From NCBI GenBank assembly GCA_902764545.1, contig CACWWC010000011.1, positions 1-45,694 of the forward strand: 45,694 bases of DNA, given 5' to 3'. Both the position numbers and the translations under genes were made by a program. Shown here piece after piece: positions 23,580 through 32,722 of the stretch. The notes below the pieces were generated by a model. The model did no database searches, had not been told where the DNA came from, and saw only the letters and a list, made by a program, of their open reading frames with translations. Source of the DNA: an uncultured Erysipelotrichaceae bacterium. Its GTDB lineage: Bacteria; Bacillota_I; Bacilli_A; RF39; UBA660. Each line of letters starts with the position of its first letter. The first letter of the stretch is position 1.

Positions 23580-26147
23580 ATGCCAAGAAAAAAAACTGAA
23601 ACTGAAGAAGTAATTGAAAAGATTTTTGATTATACTCTTGAAGACTTAATGGGAGAAAGATTTGGAAGTTATTCTAAGTATATAATTCAAGATCGTGCAA
23701 TTCCTGATGCGAGAGATGGATTAAAACCTGTTCAAAGACGTATTTTATATTCTATGCATAAGGAACATAATACTTATGATAAGGGATATAGAAAGAGTGC
23801 TAAGACTGTTGGGGATGTTATAGGTAATTATCATCCTCATGGTGATACATCTATTTATGATGCGATGGTACGTATGTCTCAAGGATGGAAAACTAGAATT
23901 CCGTATATTGATATGCATGGTAATAATGGTTCAATTGATGGAGATTCTCCTGCTGCTTATCGTTATACTGAGGCTAGGCTTTCTAAAATTTCGAATGAAC
24001 TACTTCGTGATATCGATAAGGATACTGTTGAGTTTGCTCCTAACTTTGATGATACTACTGTTGAACCTACAGTTTTACCTGCAAGATTCCCAGCTCTTCT
24101 TGTATATGGTGCCCAAGGTATATCGGCTGGATATGCAACGAATATACCTCCACATAATTTAGGAGAAGTTATTGATGCAACTATTCATAGAATCGATTAT
24201 CCTAATTGTGAGTTAGATACTTTAATGAAATATGTTAAGGGGCCTGATTTTCCAACTGGTGGTATAGTTGAGGGACGCAATGGAATACTTGATGCTTATA
24301 AAACTGGTCGTGGTAGAATTGTTGTTAAGAGTAGGTATACTATTGAACAGTCTAAGAATGGTGCTCAAATAGTTATTACGGAGATACCATTTGAAGTAAA
24401 TAAAGCTTTAATGGTTAAAAAAATGGATGATATCAGGCTTGATAAAAAAGTTGATGGTATAGTTGAAGTCAGAGATGAATCTGCAGCTGATGTTCGTGTT
24501 GTTATTGATTTAAAGAAAAATGCTAATGTTGATTTGATAGTTAATTATTTACTTAAAAATACTGATATGCAAATTAGTTACAATTTTAATATGGTTTCTA
24601 TCGTTAATAGGAGACCAAAGCTATTAGGCTTAAAGGAGGCTCTTGATGCATTTATTTCTCATCAAAGGGAAGTTGTTAGACGTAGAACAGAATTTGATCT
24701 TAGACATGCTGAAGCTAGATATCATATAGTCGAAGGTTTAATTAAATGTATTTCTATACTTGATGAAGTTATTGCTTTAATTCGTGGAAGTAAAAACAAA
24801 AGTGATGCTAAGGCTAATTTGATTAAAGAATTTGAATTTAGTGAAGCTCAAGCTGAAGCAATTGTTACTTTACAGTTGTATAGATTAACTAATACTGATG
24901 TTGTTGCTTTGCAAAATGAGATGGCTGATCTTGAGAAGATTATTAATGGTCTTAATGCAATTCTTGGTAGTGAAGAAGTTATGAAATCTGTTATGAAAAA
25001 GGATCTTCGTGCTGTAAGAGATGGATATCCTGCACCTAGACTTACTGATATTGTGGATGAAATTACTGAAATAAAGATTGATGAGACTGCGATGATTCCT
25101 AAGGAAGATGTTGTAGTGTTGGTTACCAAAGATGGTTATGTTAAACGTACTTCATTTAGAAGTTATACTGCATCTAACCAAGAAGATTTAACACTTAAAG
25201 ATAATGATTATATAATTGGTTTATATGAGATGAATACGACAGATACTTTGCTTGTATTCACCAGTGGAGGAAATTACCTACATATACCTGTTCATATTAT
25301 TCCTGATCTTAAGTGGAAAGATATGCCTAAGCATGTAAGTAATATAATTGAAGTTCCCGGAGAAGAAAGTATAGTTGGATGTATTCCTGCATATGATTTC
25401 TCAAGCAATAAAAATGTAATTATTACATCACGTAATAGTATGATTAAACGTAGTAAATTAAAAGATTTTAAATTACAAAGATATAATAAAGCTAGTTGTT
25501 GTATGAAGTTAAAAGATGGTGACTGTGTTGTGTCTGTAATATTAGAAGATTATGACTCTGTTTTTATGACTACTAATACAGGATATGGTTTAAGCTTTTC
25601 TACATCAGATATTCCGGTTGTTGGTGTTAAAGCTAGTGGAGTTAAAGGAATGAAGTTAAAGGATGATTATATAGTATCAGTTAATAATTTTTCATATAAT
25701 AACTTTGAATATATATCTGTACTTACTACTAAGGGTACTGCTAAGAGAGTTCGTTTATCAGAATTTGAATTATCTACTCGTACAAGAAGAGGTATTCAAG
25801 TTATAAGAGAAGTAAAATCAAATCCTTATGTTATTTTAAAAACATTTATTAGTGATTCTAAAAACTATATAGGTATTAAAAATGGTGAAATTACTTCTCT
25901 TAAGTTAACTGAGTTACCTATAAATGATCGTTATAGTATAGGAACAAGTATATCTAAAAATGAGTTAAATGATGCCTTTATTATGGCAACTTTAGTTAGA
26001 CCTAATCAGGTACAAGAAAAGATTATCTCAGAAGAGAATGTTAAGGGTCCTGATATACAACCAGAAAAAACAATTCCTAAAAAGGAGAAAATATCATTAG
26101 ATGAGATTGATGACAGACTAATGACTATAGATGACTTTCTAAATTAG
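23580..26147 (+). CDS. parC: DNA topoisomerase IV subunit A
   Basis: The 855-residue protein has the breakage-reunion domain with DGLKPVQRRILYSM, the quinolone region GNYHPHGDTSIYDAMVRMSQGW, the catalytic tyrosine in AYRYTEARLS, and GISAGYATNIPPHN. A C-terminal beta-pinwheel starts near VVLVTKDGYVKRTSFRSY, with repeats such as LTTKGTAKRVRLSEF and a charged tail. The residue equal to Streptococcus ParC Ser79 is Thr in HGDTS, a natural variant whose effect on drugs is unknown. With ParE it forms topoisomerase IV. The ribosome binding site is weak (GTGGT), and a terminator follows directly. Confidence 0.95.
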   Translation: MPRKKTETEEVIEKIFDYTLEDLMGERFGSYSKYIIQDRAIPDARDGLKPVQRRILYSMHKEHNTYDKGYRKSAKTVGDVIGNYHPHGDTSIYDAMVRMSQGWKTRIPYIDMHGNNGSIDGDSPAAYRYTEARLSKISNELLRDIDKDTVEFAPNFDDTTVEPTVLPARFPALLVYGAQGISAGYATNIPPHNLGEVIDATIHRIDYPNCELDTLMKYVKGPDFPTGGIVEGRNGILDAYKTGRGRIVVKSRYTIEQSKNGAQIVITEIPFEVNKALMVKKMDDIRLDKKVDGIVEVRDESAADVRVVIDLKKNANVDLIVNYLLKNTDMQISYNFNMVSIVNRRPKLLGLKEALDAFISHQREVVRRRTEFDLRHAEARYHIVEGLIKCISILDEVIALIRGSKNKSDAKANLIKEFEFSEAQAEAIVTLQLYRLTNTDVVALQNEMADLEKIINGLNAILGSEEVMKSVMKKDLRAVRDGYPAPRLTDIVDEITEIKIDETAMIPKEDVVVLVTKDGYVKRTSFRSYTASNQEDLTLKDNDYIIGLYEMNTTDTLLVFTSGGNYLHIPVHIIPDLKWKDMPKHVSNIIEVPGEESIVGCIPAYDFSSNKNVIITSRNSMIKRSKLKDFKLQRYNKASCCMKLKDGDCVVSVILEDYDSVFMTTNTGYGLSFSTSDIPVVGVKASGVKGMKLKDDYIVSVNNFSYNNFEYISVLTTKGTAKRVRLSEFELSTRTRRGIQVIREVKSNPYVILKTFISDSKNYIGIKNGEITSLKLTELPINDRYSIGTSISKNELNDAFIMATLVRPNQVQEKIISEENVKGPDIQPEKTIPKKEKISLDEIDDRLMTIDDFLN

Positions 26148-26150
26148 TAA

Positions 26151-26175
26151 AGATAGACGTAAAGTCTATTTTTTT
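26151..26175 (+). terminator. Terminator after parC
   Basis: ATAGAC and GTCTAT pair over GTAAA and run into seven T (26169-26175). Confidence 0.88.
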
Positions 26176-26208
26176 ACTTATATGCATAAAATATATAAGG
26201 TGAATAAT

Positions 26209-26490
26209 ATGAGTAAAGAAAGTTTTATATTATATGCAAGGCGTCATCCAGAGTTTGCAACACAGGTATTGAGTGGTAAAGTGACTTGGCAACAATTATA
26301 TGAAATTTATGAAATATATGGCGAAAATAATAATATCATTGAAAATTACAGTAAAAGTAATATTGATTTGAATTCTTTTAAAGAAGTTTTCAAGGCTATA
26401 AAAAGTGTTGACTTAGAAAGTATACAAAGTGGTATTAATGGACTTCAAAAGACGATAGGATTAATACAGGATATAGGGAGTAAGAAATGA
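26209..26490 (+). CDS. ylbD: YlbD-like protein
   Basis: The 93-residue protein contains FILYARRHPEFATQVLSGKVTWQQLYEIYEIYGE, matching Bacillus YlbD (a putative coat protein family; xxxHPxLvxxVrxGkxTWQxLYExwyllGE). The C-terminal half is Ser/Lys-rich and helical. ATG 26209 follows AAGGTG; an upstream in-frame ATG at 26182 overlaps the terminator and is unlikely. Its order ahead of ylbE, ylbF and rsmD copies the Bacillus chromosome. In Bacillus the family is linked to spores, but no spore gene is seen in this window. Confidence 0.78.
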   Translation: MSKESFILYARRHPEFATQVLSGKVTWQQLYEIYEIYGENNNIIENYSKSNIDLNSFKEVFKAIKSVDLESIQSGINGLQKTIGLIQDIGSKK

Positions 26491-26708
26491 GTAGAGAGTT
26501 AGTTAATTATATTAGAAGTCATGAATATATTTATAATTTTTTAAGAGATGAATCTCATCATTATATATATTTATATAGAGATAATAATTATATAAAAGTT
26601 ATAAAAAGATTAGCAAAAGAAAAATACCATTTAAGATATGTTGATAAAATGGAGTATTTAAAGAATAAAATGAATCTTTTATCTACTTTAATTGATGTAT
26701 TTAAATAG
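26487..26708 (+). CDS. ylbE: YlbE-like small protein
   Basis: The 73-residue basic protein begins SRELVNYIRSHEYIYNFLRDESHHYIYLYRD and ends KMNLLSTLIDVFK, matching the YlbE family (EvqeYLRsnPeLlrFIRe...M...LLDml). Its function is unknown in Bacillus. Its ATG overlaps the TGA of ylbD as ATGA and follows GGGAG, so it is translationally coupled. Confidence 0.75.
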   Translation: MSRELVNYIRSHEYIYNFLRDESHHYIYLYRDNNYIKVIKRLAKEKYHLRYVDKMEYLKNKMNLLSTLIDVFK

Positions 26709-26729
26709 ATTATATGATAGAATGTTTAT

Positions 26730-27014
26730 ATGGAAGAGTTAATGGAATTAGTGGACAATTTAATTAAAAAGATTGATAGCTTAGAACTAGTAAGCGATAT
26801 AAGAAAATTAAATTCTATGATTAGAAATGATTCTAATTTAATGAAATTACTTGATGAGTATAAATATAATAAAAGTGATGATTTAAAAGAGAAAATTATT
26901 TCTAATGATTTATTTTCGAAATATAAGGATAAAGAGTGTGAGGTTAATCTTTTAATTATGGGAATTAATCAAAAGTTAAGTTCTATTAATAATAGGAGAA
27001 GTTGTATAAAATGA
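26730..27014 (+). CDS. ylbF: YlbF/YmcA-family regulator
   Basis: The 94-residue helical protein (NLIKKIDSLELVSDIRKLNSMIRNDSNLMKLLDEYK and a long C-terminal helix) fits the Com_YlbF family. In Bacillus, YlbF with YmcA and YaaT modulates RNase Y and hence mRNA processing, competence and sporulation. The gene has no clear ribosome binding site in front of ATG 26730. A cysteine is present near each of the two possible cluster-ligand regions (KECEV and the C-terminal SCIK), but this is not diagnostic. It overlaps rsmD by 4 bases (ATGA). Confidence 0.75.
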   Translation: MEELMELVDNLIKKIDSLELVSDIRKLNSMIRNDSNLMKLLDEYKYNKSDDLKEKIISNDLFSKYKDKECEVNLLIMGINQKLSSINNRRSCIK

Positions 27015-27556
27015 TTATAATTAGTGGTAAATATAAGGGAAGACGATTAGAGGGGTTTTATATTGATGGAACTCGACCTACAATGGATAGAGTTAAAGAG
27101 AGTTTGTTTGGTATGATTCAAAACTGCATTAACAATAGTTATGTTTTGGATCTTTTTTCTGGTAGTGGGAATTTAGCTATAGAGGCTTTGAGTGAAGGAG
27201 CTAGTAGTGCATATTTAGTTGATTTAAATAAAAAGGCATGTGCTGTTATAAAAAGAAATATTAAGAATATTGGGGTTAGTAATAGTAATGTCTTATGTAT
27301 GGATTATAAGATGGCTTTAAAATATTTTTATGATAAGAGTATTAAATTTAATATTATTTTTCTTGATCCTCCCTATAAGACTTCTTATATAGAAGATGCT
27401 TTAAAATTAATTAGCAGGTATGATTTGTTATTAGATAGTGGTATTGTGGTATGTGAGAGTGATAGTATTGATAAAATAGTTTATGATGATATGTTTATTT
27501 CATACAAGGAAAAAAAATATGGAGATAAATTTGTGGTTTTACTAAAAAAAGTATGA
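27011..27556 (+). CDS. rsmD: 16S rRNA (guanine966-N2)-methyltransferase
   Basis: The 181-residue methyltransferase starts MIIISGKYKGRRLEGF and contains TRPTMDRVKESLFGMI, the SAM site VLDLFSGSGNLAIEALSEGAS and the catalytic IIFLDPPYK (DPPY). Together these identify RsmD, which methylates G966 of 16S rRNA during 30S assembly. ATG 27011 overlaps the stop of ylbF (ATGA) and lies 10 bases after AGGAGA; the TTG at 27002 is too near the Shine-Dalgarno. In Bacillus coaD normally follows; here a surface-protein gene does. Confidence 0.92.
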   Translation: MIIISGKYKGRRLEGFYIDGTRPTMDRVKESLFGMIQNCINNSYVLDLFSGSGNLAIEALSEGASSAYLVDLNKKACAVIKRNIKNIGVSNSNVLCMDYKMALKYFYDKSIKFNIIFLDPPYKTSYIEDALKLISRYDLLLDSGIVVCESDSIDKIVYDDMFISYKEKKYGDKFVVLLKKV

Positions 27557-27584
27557 TATCATATATATGATAGGGTGTGGTTAT

Positions 27585-29084
27585 GTGAATAATAAGGGCT
27601 TTGCGATTACATCGTTAATATATGGGTTAGCTATTATGGGTTTTTTGCTTATTGTTACTATTATGGCTACTTTATCTTCTACAAGAAGAAGTATTAAAGA
27701 AATTTCTAATTCTGTTGAACAGGATTTACTTAATGCCGGTAAGAGTTCTTTTGTTTATACCAGTAGTTCAATTGATCAGGCTAATGAGTTTATTATTCCT
27801 TCTGGAGAAGGAGGACTTTATAGGGTTGAACTATGGGGTGCTGGTGGAGGAGATCCGGTTGAAAATTCATGTAGTGGGAAACCTGGCTCATATGTTACAG
27901 GTGTAATATATCTTAATGATGGTGATAAACTTTATTCGTGGGTAGGTCCTTGTGGTAATACCTCTAGAATTACTTTTTCTAATGACGGTGGGAATACAAA
28001 TTTAGATCCTAACAAAATTATTATGCAGGCTGGCAGAGGTGGAACTGAATATAGTGGTGGAACAGTTTGTTTTAATAAACCAGATGAAGATTATAAGACT
28101 ATAACTGGTATTAACAAATGTGCTGAAAAGAATGTACTTAATTCTTCGCTTGCTCGGGAAGAGCGTGTTGGGACCAATTCTTTTATATCAGGTAATCCTG
28201 TGATACGTGGTTCTACTGTAGGGGCAGAGGATAGATATTTTGTTGATGGTTATATGATGTCTGGTGCAAATAAAGGTCCTGGAAAGGTTGCGATTCAGAA
28301 AATAAATTCTGGGAATGATTTGAATTCATTTAGATCTTCAGTTTGGAATAATGTGGGTCGTGTAAATTTAACTGTTGAAGGTAATAATGAGAGTAAATGT
28401 TCAGTTACTTATTCTAGTGCAGGAAATATTTCATCTACTGTGAATTCAAACTTATCTATTATTAATGTTGATGATTTGACTTTAATATGTGATGAGAGTA
28501 TAGTTGGTAAAAATGTTAAGATTGAATTTGGTAGTAATGTAATTTTTGATGGTAAGTACTATAATAATGGTCTTGCGGGTATTAAATTATCTGCCTATCA
28601 AACTTTTTCTAGGTCTTCTTTTCCTGAACATGGCAATTATTATATTATTCCTGTTAATTCAAATGGAAAAGTATTTACTGCGGCAAATGATCCAGATGTC
28701 CTACTTAAATTAAATTCATTGCTGGGACAAAATAGGCAAAAGTTTTCAATTGACTCACTAGACGATAGTAAATATAGGCTTATAGAATCTTCTAAATTTA
28801 GGGCCATGGATATTTTTAATGATGAAAATATTATTGGTAATGATATTTCTACAAAAGGTTATTATAATACTGTTTCAGATATAGGTGAGCAGAAGTGGAA
28901 TATACAAAAAAATTATGATGGAACTTTTTCAATTAAAACTCCACTACCTCCAATGAATCATGATAATAAGAATTCTGGTTATATTACTGCTAGTGGAAAT
29001 GATTTAAAAATTGGTGAAATTTCTGCTAGTGGTCCTACAACAGCTCAAAAATATTTTATATACTCCATAGATTATGGAAGATAG
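27585..29084 (+). CDS. Prepilin-like secreted protein with glycine-rich and ricin-type lectin domains
   Basis: The roughly 499-residue product starts MNNKGFAITSLIYGLAIMGFLLIVTIMATLSS, a type IV prepilin-style leader with cleavage expected between Gly and Phe and one hydrophobic helix. Next is a glycine-rich sheet domain (LYRVELWGAGGG, GKPGSYVTGVIYLNDGDKLYSWVG). The C-terminal part carries three QxW-like motifs (RQKFSI, EQKWNI, AQKYFI) of a ricin-type beta-trefoil. It is probably exported and anchored or assembled through its N-terminus, with a carbohydrate-binding head. GTG 27585 lies 7 bases after AGGGTG and gives a short leader; ATG 27567 has no ribosome binding site. No prepilin peptidase or pilus ATPase is in the window. 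Confidence 0.75.
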   Translation: MNNKGFAITSLIYGLAIMGFLLIVTIMATLSSTRRSIKEISNSVEQDLLNAGKSSFVYTSSSIDQANEFIIPSGEGGLYRVELWGAGGGDPVENSCSGKPGSYVTGVIYLNDGDKLYSWVGPCGNTSRITFSNDGGNTNLDPNKIIMQAGRGGTEYSGGTVCFNKPDEDYKTITGINKCAEKNVLNSSLAREERVGTNSFISGNPVIRGSTVGAEDRYFVDGYMMSGANKGPGKVAIQKINSGNDLNSFRSSVWNNVGRVNLTVEGNNESKCSVTYSSAGNISSTVNSNLSIINVDDLTLICDESIVGKNVKIEFGSNVIFDGKYYNNGLAGIKLSAYQTFSRSSFPEHGNYYIIPVNSNGKVFTAANDPDVLLKLNSLLGQNRQKFSIDSLDDSKYRLIESSKFRAMDIFNDENIIGNDISTKGYYNTVSDIGEQKWNIQKNYDGTFSIKTPLPPMNHDNKNSGYITASGNDLKIGEISASGPTTAQKYFIYSIDYGR

Positions 29085-29112
29085 TAGTATTTTATATACT
29101 ACTTTTATTTTT

Positions 29113-29139
29113 TTAGCACTTTTTATTGACAAGTGCTAA
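29113..29139. promoter_or_regulatory. CIRCE operator 1
   Basis: TTAGCACTT-N9-AAGTGCTAA is a perfect 9-9-9 CIRCE palindrome, the binding site of HrcA. It contains the -35 box of the chaperone promoter, so HrcA binding would block RNA polymerase. Confidence 0.95.
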
Positions 29140-29154
29140 AATGAAGAGTATATT
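29126..29154 (+). promoter_or_regulatory. HrcA-controlled promoter of the dnaK operon
   Basis: TTGACA (29126-29131) inside CIRCE 1, a 17-base spacer and TATATT (29149-29154) form a vegetative promoter with start near 29161, inside CIRCE 2. Confidence 0.9.
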
Positions 29155-29158
29155 ATTA

Positions 29159-29185
29159 TTAGCACTAAGAATTTAATAGTGCTAG
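29159..29185. promoter_or_regulatory. CIRCE operator 2
   Basis: TTAGCACTA-N9-TAGTGCTAG matches CIRCE with one mismatch in the last base. It covers the transcription start and touches the AGGAGG of hrcA. Two operators in tandem bracket the promoter. Confidence 0.92.
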
Positions 29186-29197
29186 GAGGTTGATGTT

Positions 29198-30187
29198 ATG
29201 CTCTCTGAAAGACAAAACAAAATCTTAAAATTAATAGTCGAAAGATATATCAAGGAACCAATTCCCGTTGGCTCTAAGGCAGTTTCTAAAATTTTAAAAT
29301 GTTCTAGTGCTACGGTTAGAAATGACATGGGTGAACTTGAGAATCAGGGTCTATTAGAAAAGACACATACATCTTCAGGTAGAATTCCAAGTGAAGCTGG
29401 ATACAGATATTATGTAGATAATTTAATGGAATTAAAAAAGATGAATGCTGAGGATATGTTAAAGTTACAGATTGTTTTTAAGAATCAGCAACTTGCCTTA
29501 TCTGATGTAATAACAAAGTCGTTGCAAGTTATATCAGATATGACTAATTATACAGCAGTAGTGCTTGGTAGCACTTCTCATGAGAATCTTCTTAAACAAA
29601 TAGAAGTAGTTCCGATTGATGATGTTAGTATGATAGTAATTATAGTTACTGATAAAGGTCATGTAGAACATAAAAATATTAAATTAAATGACGTTTCTAT
29701 TGATGAAGTCAAGAAAACGGTTGGTTTAATTAATAATTTAATCTCTGGAACTCCAATTGATGAAGTTAGTAGAAAATTGGAATTTGAAGTAAAACCTATT
29801 ATTGGTAAATATGTTAAACAACATGAGCAAATATATAATGCTTTCTATCATGTATTTAGTGATTTTACTAACCAGGAAGTCAATATTATGGGTCGTAGTA
29901 AAATGCTAGAACAACCTGAGTTTTCTTCTAATATAGAAAAAATTAAAACTGTTTTCAATAAATTAGATAGTCCGGAATTAATTAATAATATTGTTGAAGA
30001 CGATGATAATAATATTAAGGTTTATATTGGAAATGAAAATAATATTGATAGCGATGTTACTGTTATTCAAACTAAGTATAAAAACGGTGGTGAAGAAGGT
30101 ACTATTGCAATCATAGGACCAAAGAGAATGGAATATGATAGAGTTGTTAGTATGCTTGAATACATTAAAGATAATATTGAAAGGTAG
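29198..30187 (+). CDS. hrcA: Heat-inducible transcription repressor HrcA
   Basis: The 329-residue repressor has an N-terminal winged helix (LSERQNKILKLIVERYIKEPIPVGSKAVS, SATVRNDMGELENQGLLEKTHTSSGRIPSEAGYRYYVD), followed by the GAF-like HrcA domain and the C-terminal IIGPKRMEYDRVVSMLEYI. It binds the two CIRCE sites upstream and represses this operon; by family knowledge its activity depends on GroEL. ATG 29198 follows AGGAGG. It is first in hrcA-grpE-dnaK-dnaJ. Confidence 0.97.
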   Translation: MLSERQNKILKLIVERYIKEPIPVGSKAVSKILKCSSATVRNDMGELENQGLLEKTHTSSGRIPSEAGYRYYVDNLMELKKMNAEDMLKLQIVFKNQQLALSDVITKSLQVISDMTNYTAVVLGSTSHENLLKQIEVVPIDDVSMIVIIVTDKGHVEHKNIKLNDVSIDEVKKTVGLINNLISGTPIDEVSRKLEFEVKPIIGKYVKQHEQIYNAFYHVFSDFTNQEVNIMGRSKMLEQPEFSSNIEKIKTVFNKLDSPELINNIVEDDDNNIKVYIGNENNIDSDVTVIQTKYKNGGEEGTIAIIGPKRMEYDRVVSMLEYIKDNIER

Positions 30188-30193
30188 GTATAT

Positions 30194-30769
30194 ATGAGCA
30201 AAAAAAAATCTAACGAAAATGTAAAAGATAAAAAAGAAGAAACTGAAATTCTTGAAGAGACAAAAGAATTAGAAAATGATACTAAACTTAATAATGAGAT
30301 GTTGAAGTTAGAAGAAGAAATTTCTACTTTGACTGAAGATAATAAAAACTTACTAGCTCAAGTAAAGCTTGCTCAAGCAGAACTTGTTAATTATCGTAAA
30401 AGAAAAGATGAAGAAACTGTTAATTTGATGAAGTATGCTAATCAAGATTTAATTAGTGAGTTAATTACTATTGTTGACAATTTTGAAAGAGCAATTAAGC
30501 AAGCTAGTGGTAGTACTAATTCTGAGGTTAGTAAATACTTAACAGGATTTCAAATGATGTATACAAATTTAGTGAGTATTTTAGAAAAGTTTGGAGTTAG
30601 TGAAATAAATAGAGTTGGAGAAGTATTTGATGCTAATTTAGAACAGGCTATGGTGGCTGAGTCTAATCCAGAAATGGAAGATGAAATTGTCATAGAAGTA
30701 CTTCAAAAAGGATATAAATTAAAGGACAGGGTTATTAGACCGGCTTCTGTAAAGATTAATCAATTATAG
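30194..30769 (+). CDS. grpE: Nucleotide exchange factor GrpE
   Basis: The 191-residue protein has a charged N-terminal tail, a long coiled coil (about residues 20-85 with LLAQVKLAQAELVNYRKRKDEE) and the beta-wing domain with FGVSEINRVGEVFDANLEQAM and VLQKGYKLKDRVIRPASVKI. It releases ADP from DnaK. It starts 6 bases after hrcA and is 54 bases ahead of dnaK. Confidence 0.96.
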   Translation: MSKKKSNENVKDKKEETEILEETKELENDTKLNNEMLKLEEEISTLTEDNKNLLAQVKLAQAELVNYRKRKDEETVNLMKYANQDLISELITIVDNFERAIKQASGSTNSEVSKYLTGFQMMYTNLVSILEKFGVSEINRVGEVFDANLEQAMVAESNPEMEDEIVIEVLQKGYKLKDRVIRPASVKINQL

Positions 30770-30823
30770 AAGAAGTAAAACCCTAAAAAAATAATAAATA
30801 TAAAATAAAGGAGATATAGAAAT

Positions 30824-32659
30824 ATGGGAAAAGTTATTGGAATAGATTTAGGAACTACAAATTCATGTGTTGCAGTTTTGGAAGCTGGAGCACCAAAGGT
30901 TATACCAAATCCAGAAGGAGGAAGAACAACTCCATCTGTTGTAGCATTTAAGAAAGGTGAAAGAATTGTTGGTGAGGCTGCTAAAAGACAAGCTCTTACT
31001 AATCCTAACACAGTAAGCTCTATTAAGAGAAAAATGGGAACTAGTGAGAAAGTTGAACTTGACGGTAAGAAATATACACCTGAGGAGATTTCAGCAATGA
31101 TTCTATCATATATTAAAGATTATGCTGAAGCTTATTTAGGAGAGAAAGTTGATAAAGCAGTTATTACTGTTCCTGCTTATTTCTCTGATAGTCAAAGACA
31201 AGCTACTAAGAATGCAGGTAAGATTGCTGGACTTGAAGTTGAAAGAATTATTAATGAACCAACTGCGGCAGCATTATCATATGGTCTTGAAAAAGATGAA
31301 GGACAAACTATTTTGGTTTATGATTTAGGTGGAGGTACTTTTGATGTATCTATACTTGAACTTGGTGATGGTGTTTTTGAAGTTAAATCTACAAATGGTA
31401 ATAACCATTTAGGTGGAGACGATTTTGATCAAAGAATAATAGATTATTTAGTTAAAGAATTTAAGAAGGAAAATGGAATTGATCTTACTGAGGATTCTAT
31501 GGCTATGCAACGTCTTAAAGAAGTTAGTGAAAAGGCTAAGAAGGATTTATCAGGAATGGTATCTACTCAAGTTTCTGCACCATTCATTGCTAAGGGTGAA
31601 GATGGAGAACCAGTTCACTTAGATATGACATTAACTCGTGCTAAGTTTGAAGATTTAATTTCTGATTTAGTAGAATCTACTCTTGATCCAGTTAAGAAAG
31701 CTCTTAAGGATGCTAAGATGTCTAAGAAGGATATTGATAAGGTTATTTTAGTTGGTGGTTCTACTCGTGTTCCACTTGTTTATGAAACAATTACTAAGGA
31801 ACTTGGTAAAGAACCTTCAAGAGAAGTTAATCCAGATGAAGTTGTTGCTATGGGTGCTGCTATCCAAGGTGGTGTCTTAGCTGGTGATGTTAATGGTATC
31901 GTACTTTTAGATGTTACTCCATTGTCATTAGGCCTTGAAACTTTAGGTGGAGTTATGACAACATTAATTCCAAGAAATACCACAATTCCAACATCTAAGA
32001 GTGAGGTGTTCTCAACTGCTGCTGATAATCAACCTGCTGTTGATATACATATCCTACAAGGTGAAAGAAGTATGGCAAGCGATAATAAGACTTTAGGAAG
32101 ATTCCAATTAGGTAATATTCCACCTGCACCAAGAGGTGTTCCTCAAATAGAAGTTACATTTGATATTGATGCTAATGGTATCGTAAATGTTAAAGCTAAA
32201 GATTTAGGTACAAATAAAGAACAGTCTATTACAATCACATCTTCTACTAACTTAAGTGATGAAGAAGTTGAAAAGATGAGAAAAGAAGCTGAAGAAAACA
32301 AGGAAGCTGATGATAAACGTAAGGAAGAAGCTGAAACTCGTAATGAGGCTGAACAGATGGTATTCCAAACTGAAAAAGCTATTAAAGATTTAGGAGATAA
32401 AGCTGATAAGAAAGAAGTTGAAGAAGCTGAAGATCTAATTAAAGATCTTAAGAAGGCTCTTGAAGGTGATGATATCGAAAAAATCAAGAAGGAGAAAGAA
32501 AAACTTCAAGAAAAAGCAATGGCTTTAGCTGCTAAAGTATATGAACAAGCTGCAAAAGACAGACAAGCAGATGATAATACAGAAAGCGATGCAAAAGCAG
32601 ATAAAAAGTCTAGTAAAAAAGATGATGATGTAGAAGAAGCTGATATCGAAGAAGATTAA
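30824..32659 (+). CDS. dnaK: Chaperone protein DnaK (Hsp70)
   Basis: The 611-residue Hsp70 begins [19 protein letters not shown] and has the phosphate-2 motif [15 protein letters not shown], the [11 protein letters not shown] adenosine motif, the [14 protein letters not shown] linker and substrate domain, and a helical lid ending in an acidic Lys/Asp-rich tail (EEADIEED). The N-terminus lacks the extra loop of proteobacterial DnaK, as usual in Gram-positives. It is preceded by AAGGAG. Codon use is closer to a highly expressed gene (more GAA, CCA and GGA) than in the accessory genes. Confidence 0.98.
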   Translation: MGKVIGIDLGTTNSCVAVLEAGAPKVIPNPEGGRTTPSVVAFKKGERIVGEAAKRQALTNPNTVSSIKRKMGTSEKVELDGKKYTPEEISAMILSYIKDYAEAYLGEKVDKAVITVPAYFSDSQRQATKNAGKIAGLEVERIINEPTAAALSYGLEKDEGQTILVYDLGGGTFDVSILELGDGVFEVKSTNGNNHLGGDDFDQRIIDYLVKEFKKENGIDLTEDSMAMQRLKEVSEKAKKDLSGMVSTQVSAPFIAKGEDGEPVHLDMTLTRAKFEDLISDLVESTLDPVKKALKDAKMSKKDIDKVILVGGSTRVPLVYETITKELGKEPSREVNPDEVVAMGAAIQGGVLAGDVNGIVLLDVTPLSLGLETLGGVMTTLIPRNTTIPTSKSEVFSTAADNQPAVDIHILQGERSMASDNKTLGRFQLGNIPPAPRGVPQIEVTFDIDANGIVNVKAKDLGTNKEQSITITSSTNLSDEEVEKMRKEAEENKEADDKRKEEAETRNEAEQMVFQTEKAIKDLGDKADKKEVEEAEDLIKDLKKALEGDDIEKIKKEKEKLQEKAMALAAKVYEQAAKDRQADDNTESDAKADKKSSKKDDDVEEADIEED

Positions 32660-32665
32660 TTTAGT

Positions 32666-32693
32666 AAAAGTTCTAGTTTTTACTAGAACTTTT
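32666..32693 (+). terminator. Hairpin between dnaK and dnaJ
   Basis: AAAAGTTCTAGT and ACTAGAACTTTT form a perfect 12-bp stem with a TTTT loop. The T-tract lies within the stem, so it probably acts as a partial terminator or mRNA stabiliser that sets the DnaK to DnaJ ratio. Confidence 0.7.
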
Positions 32694-32722
32694 CACTAGT
32701 ATATTAGAATAGAGGTGATTTT

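Noticed and set aside
30760-32487. Antisense open frames over dnaK
   Set aside because: They are shadows of the strongly coding dnaK frame, with low-complexity Ser-rich translations and no ribosome binding sites.
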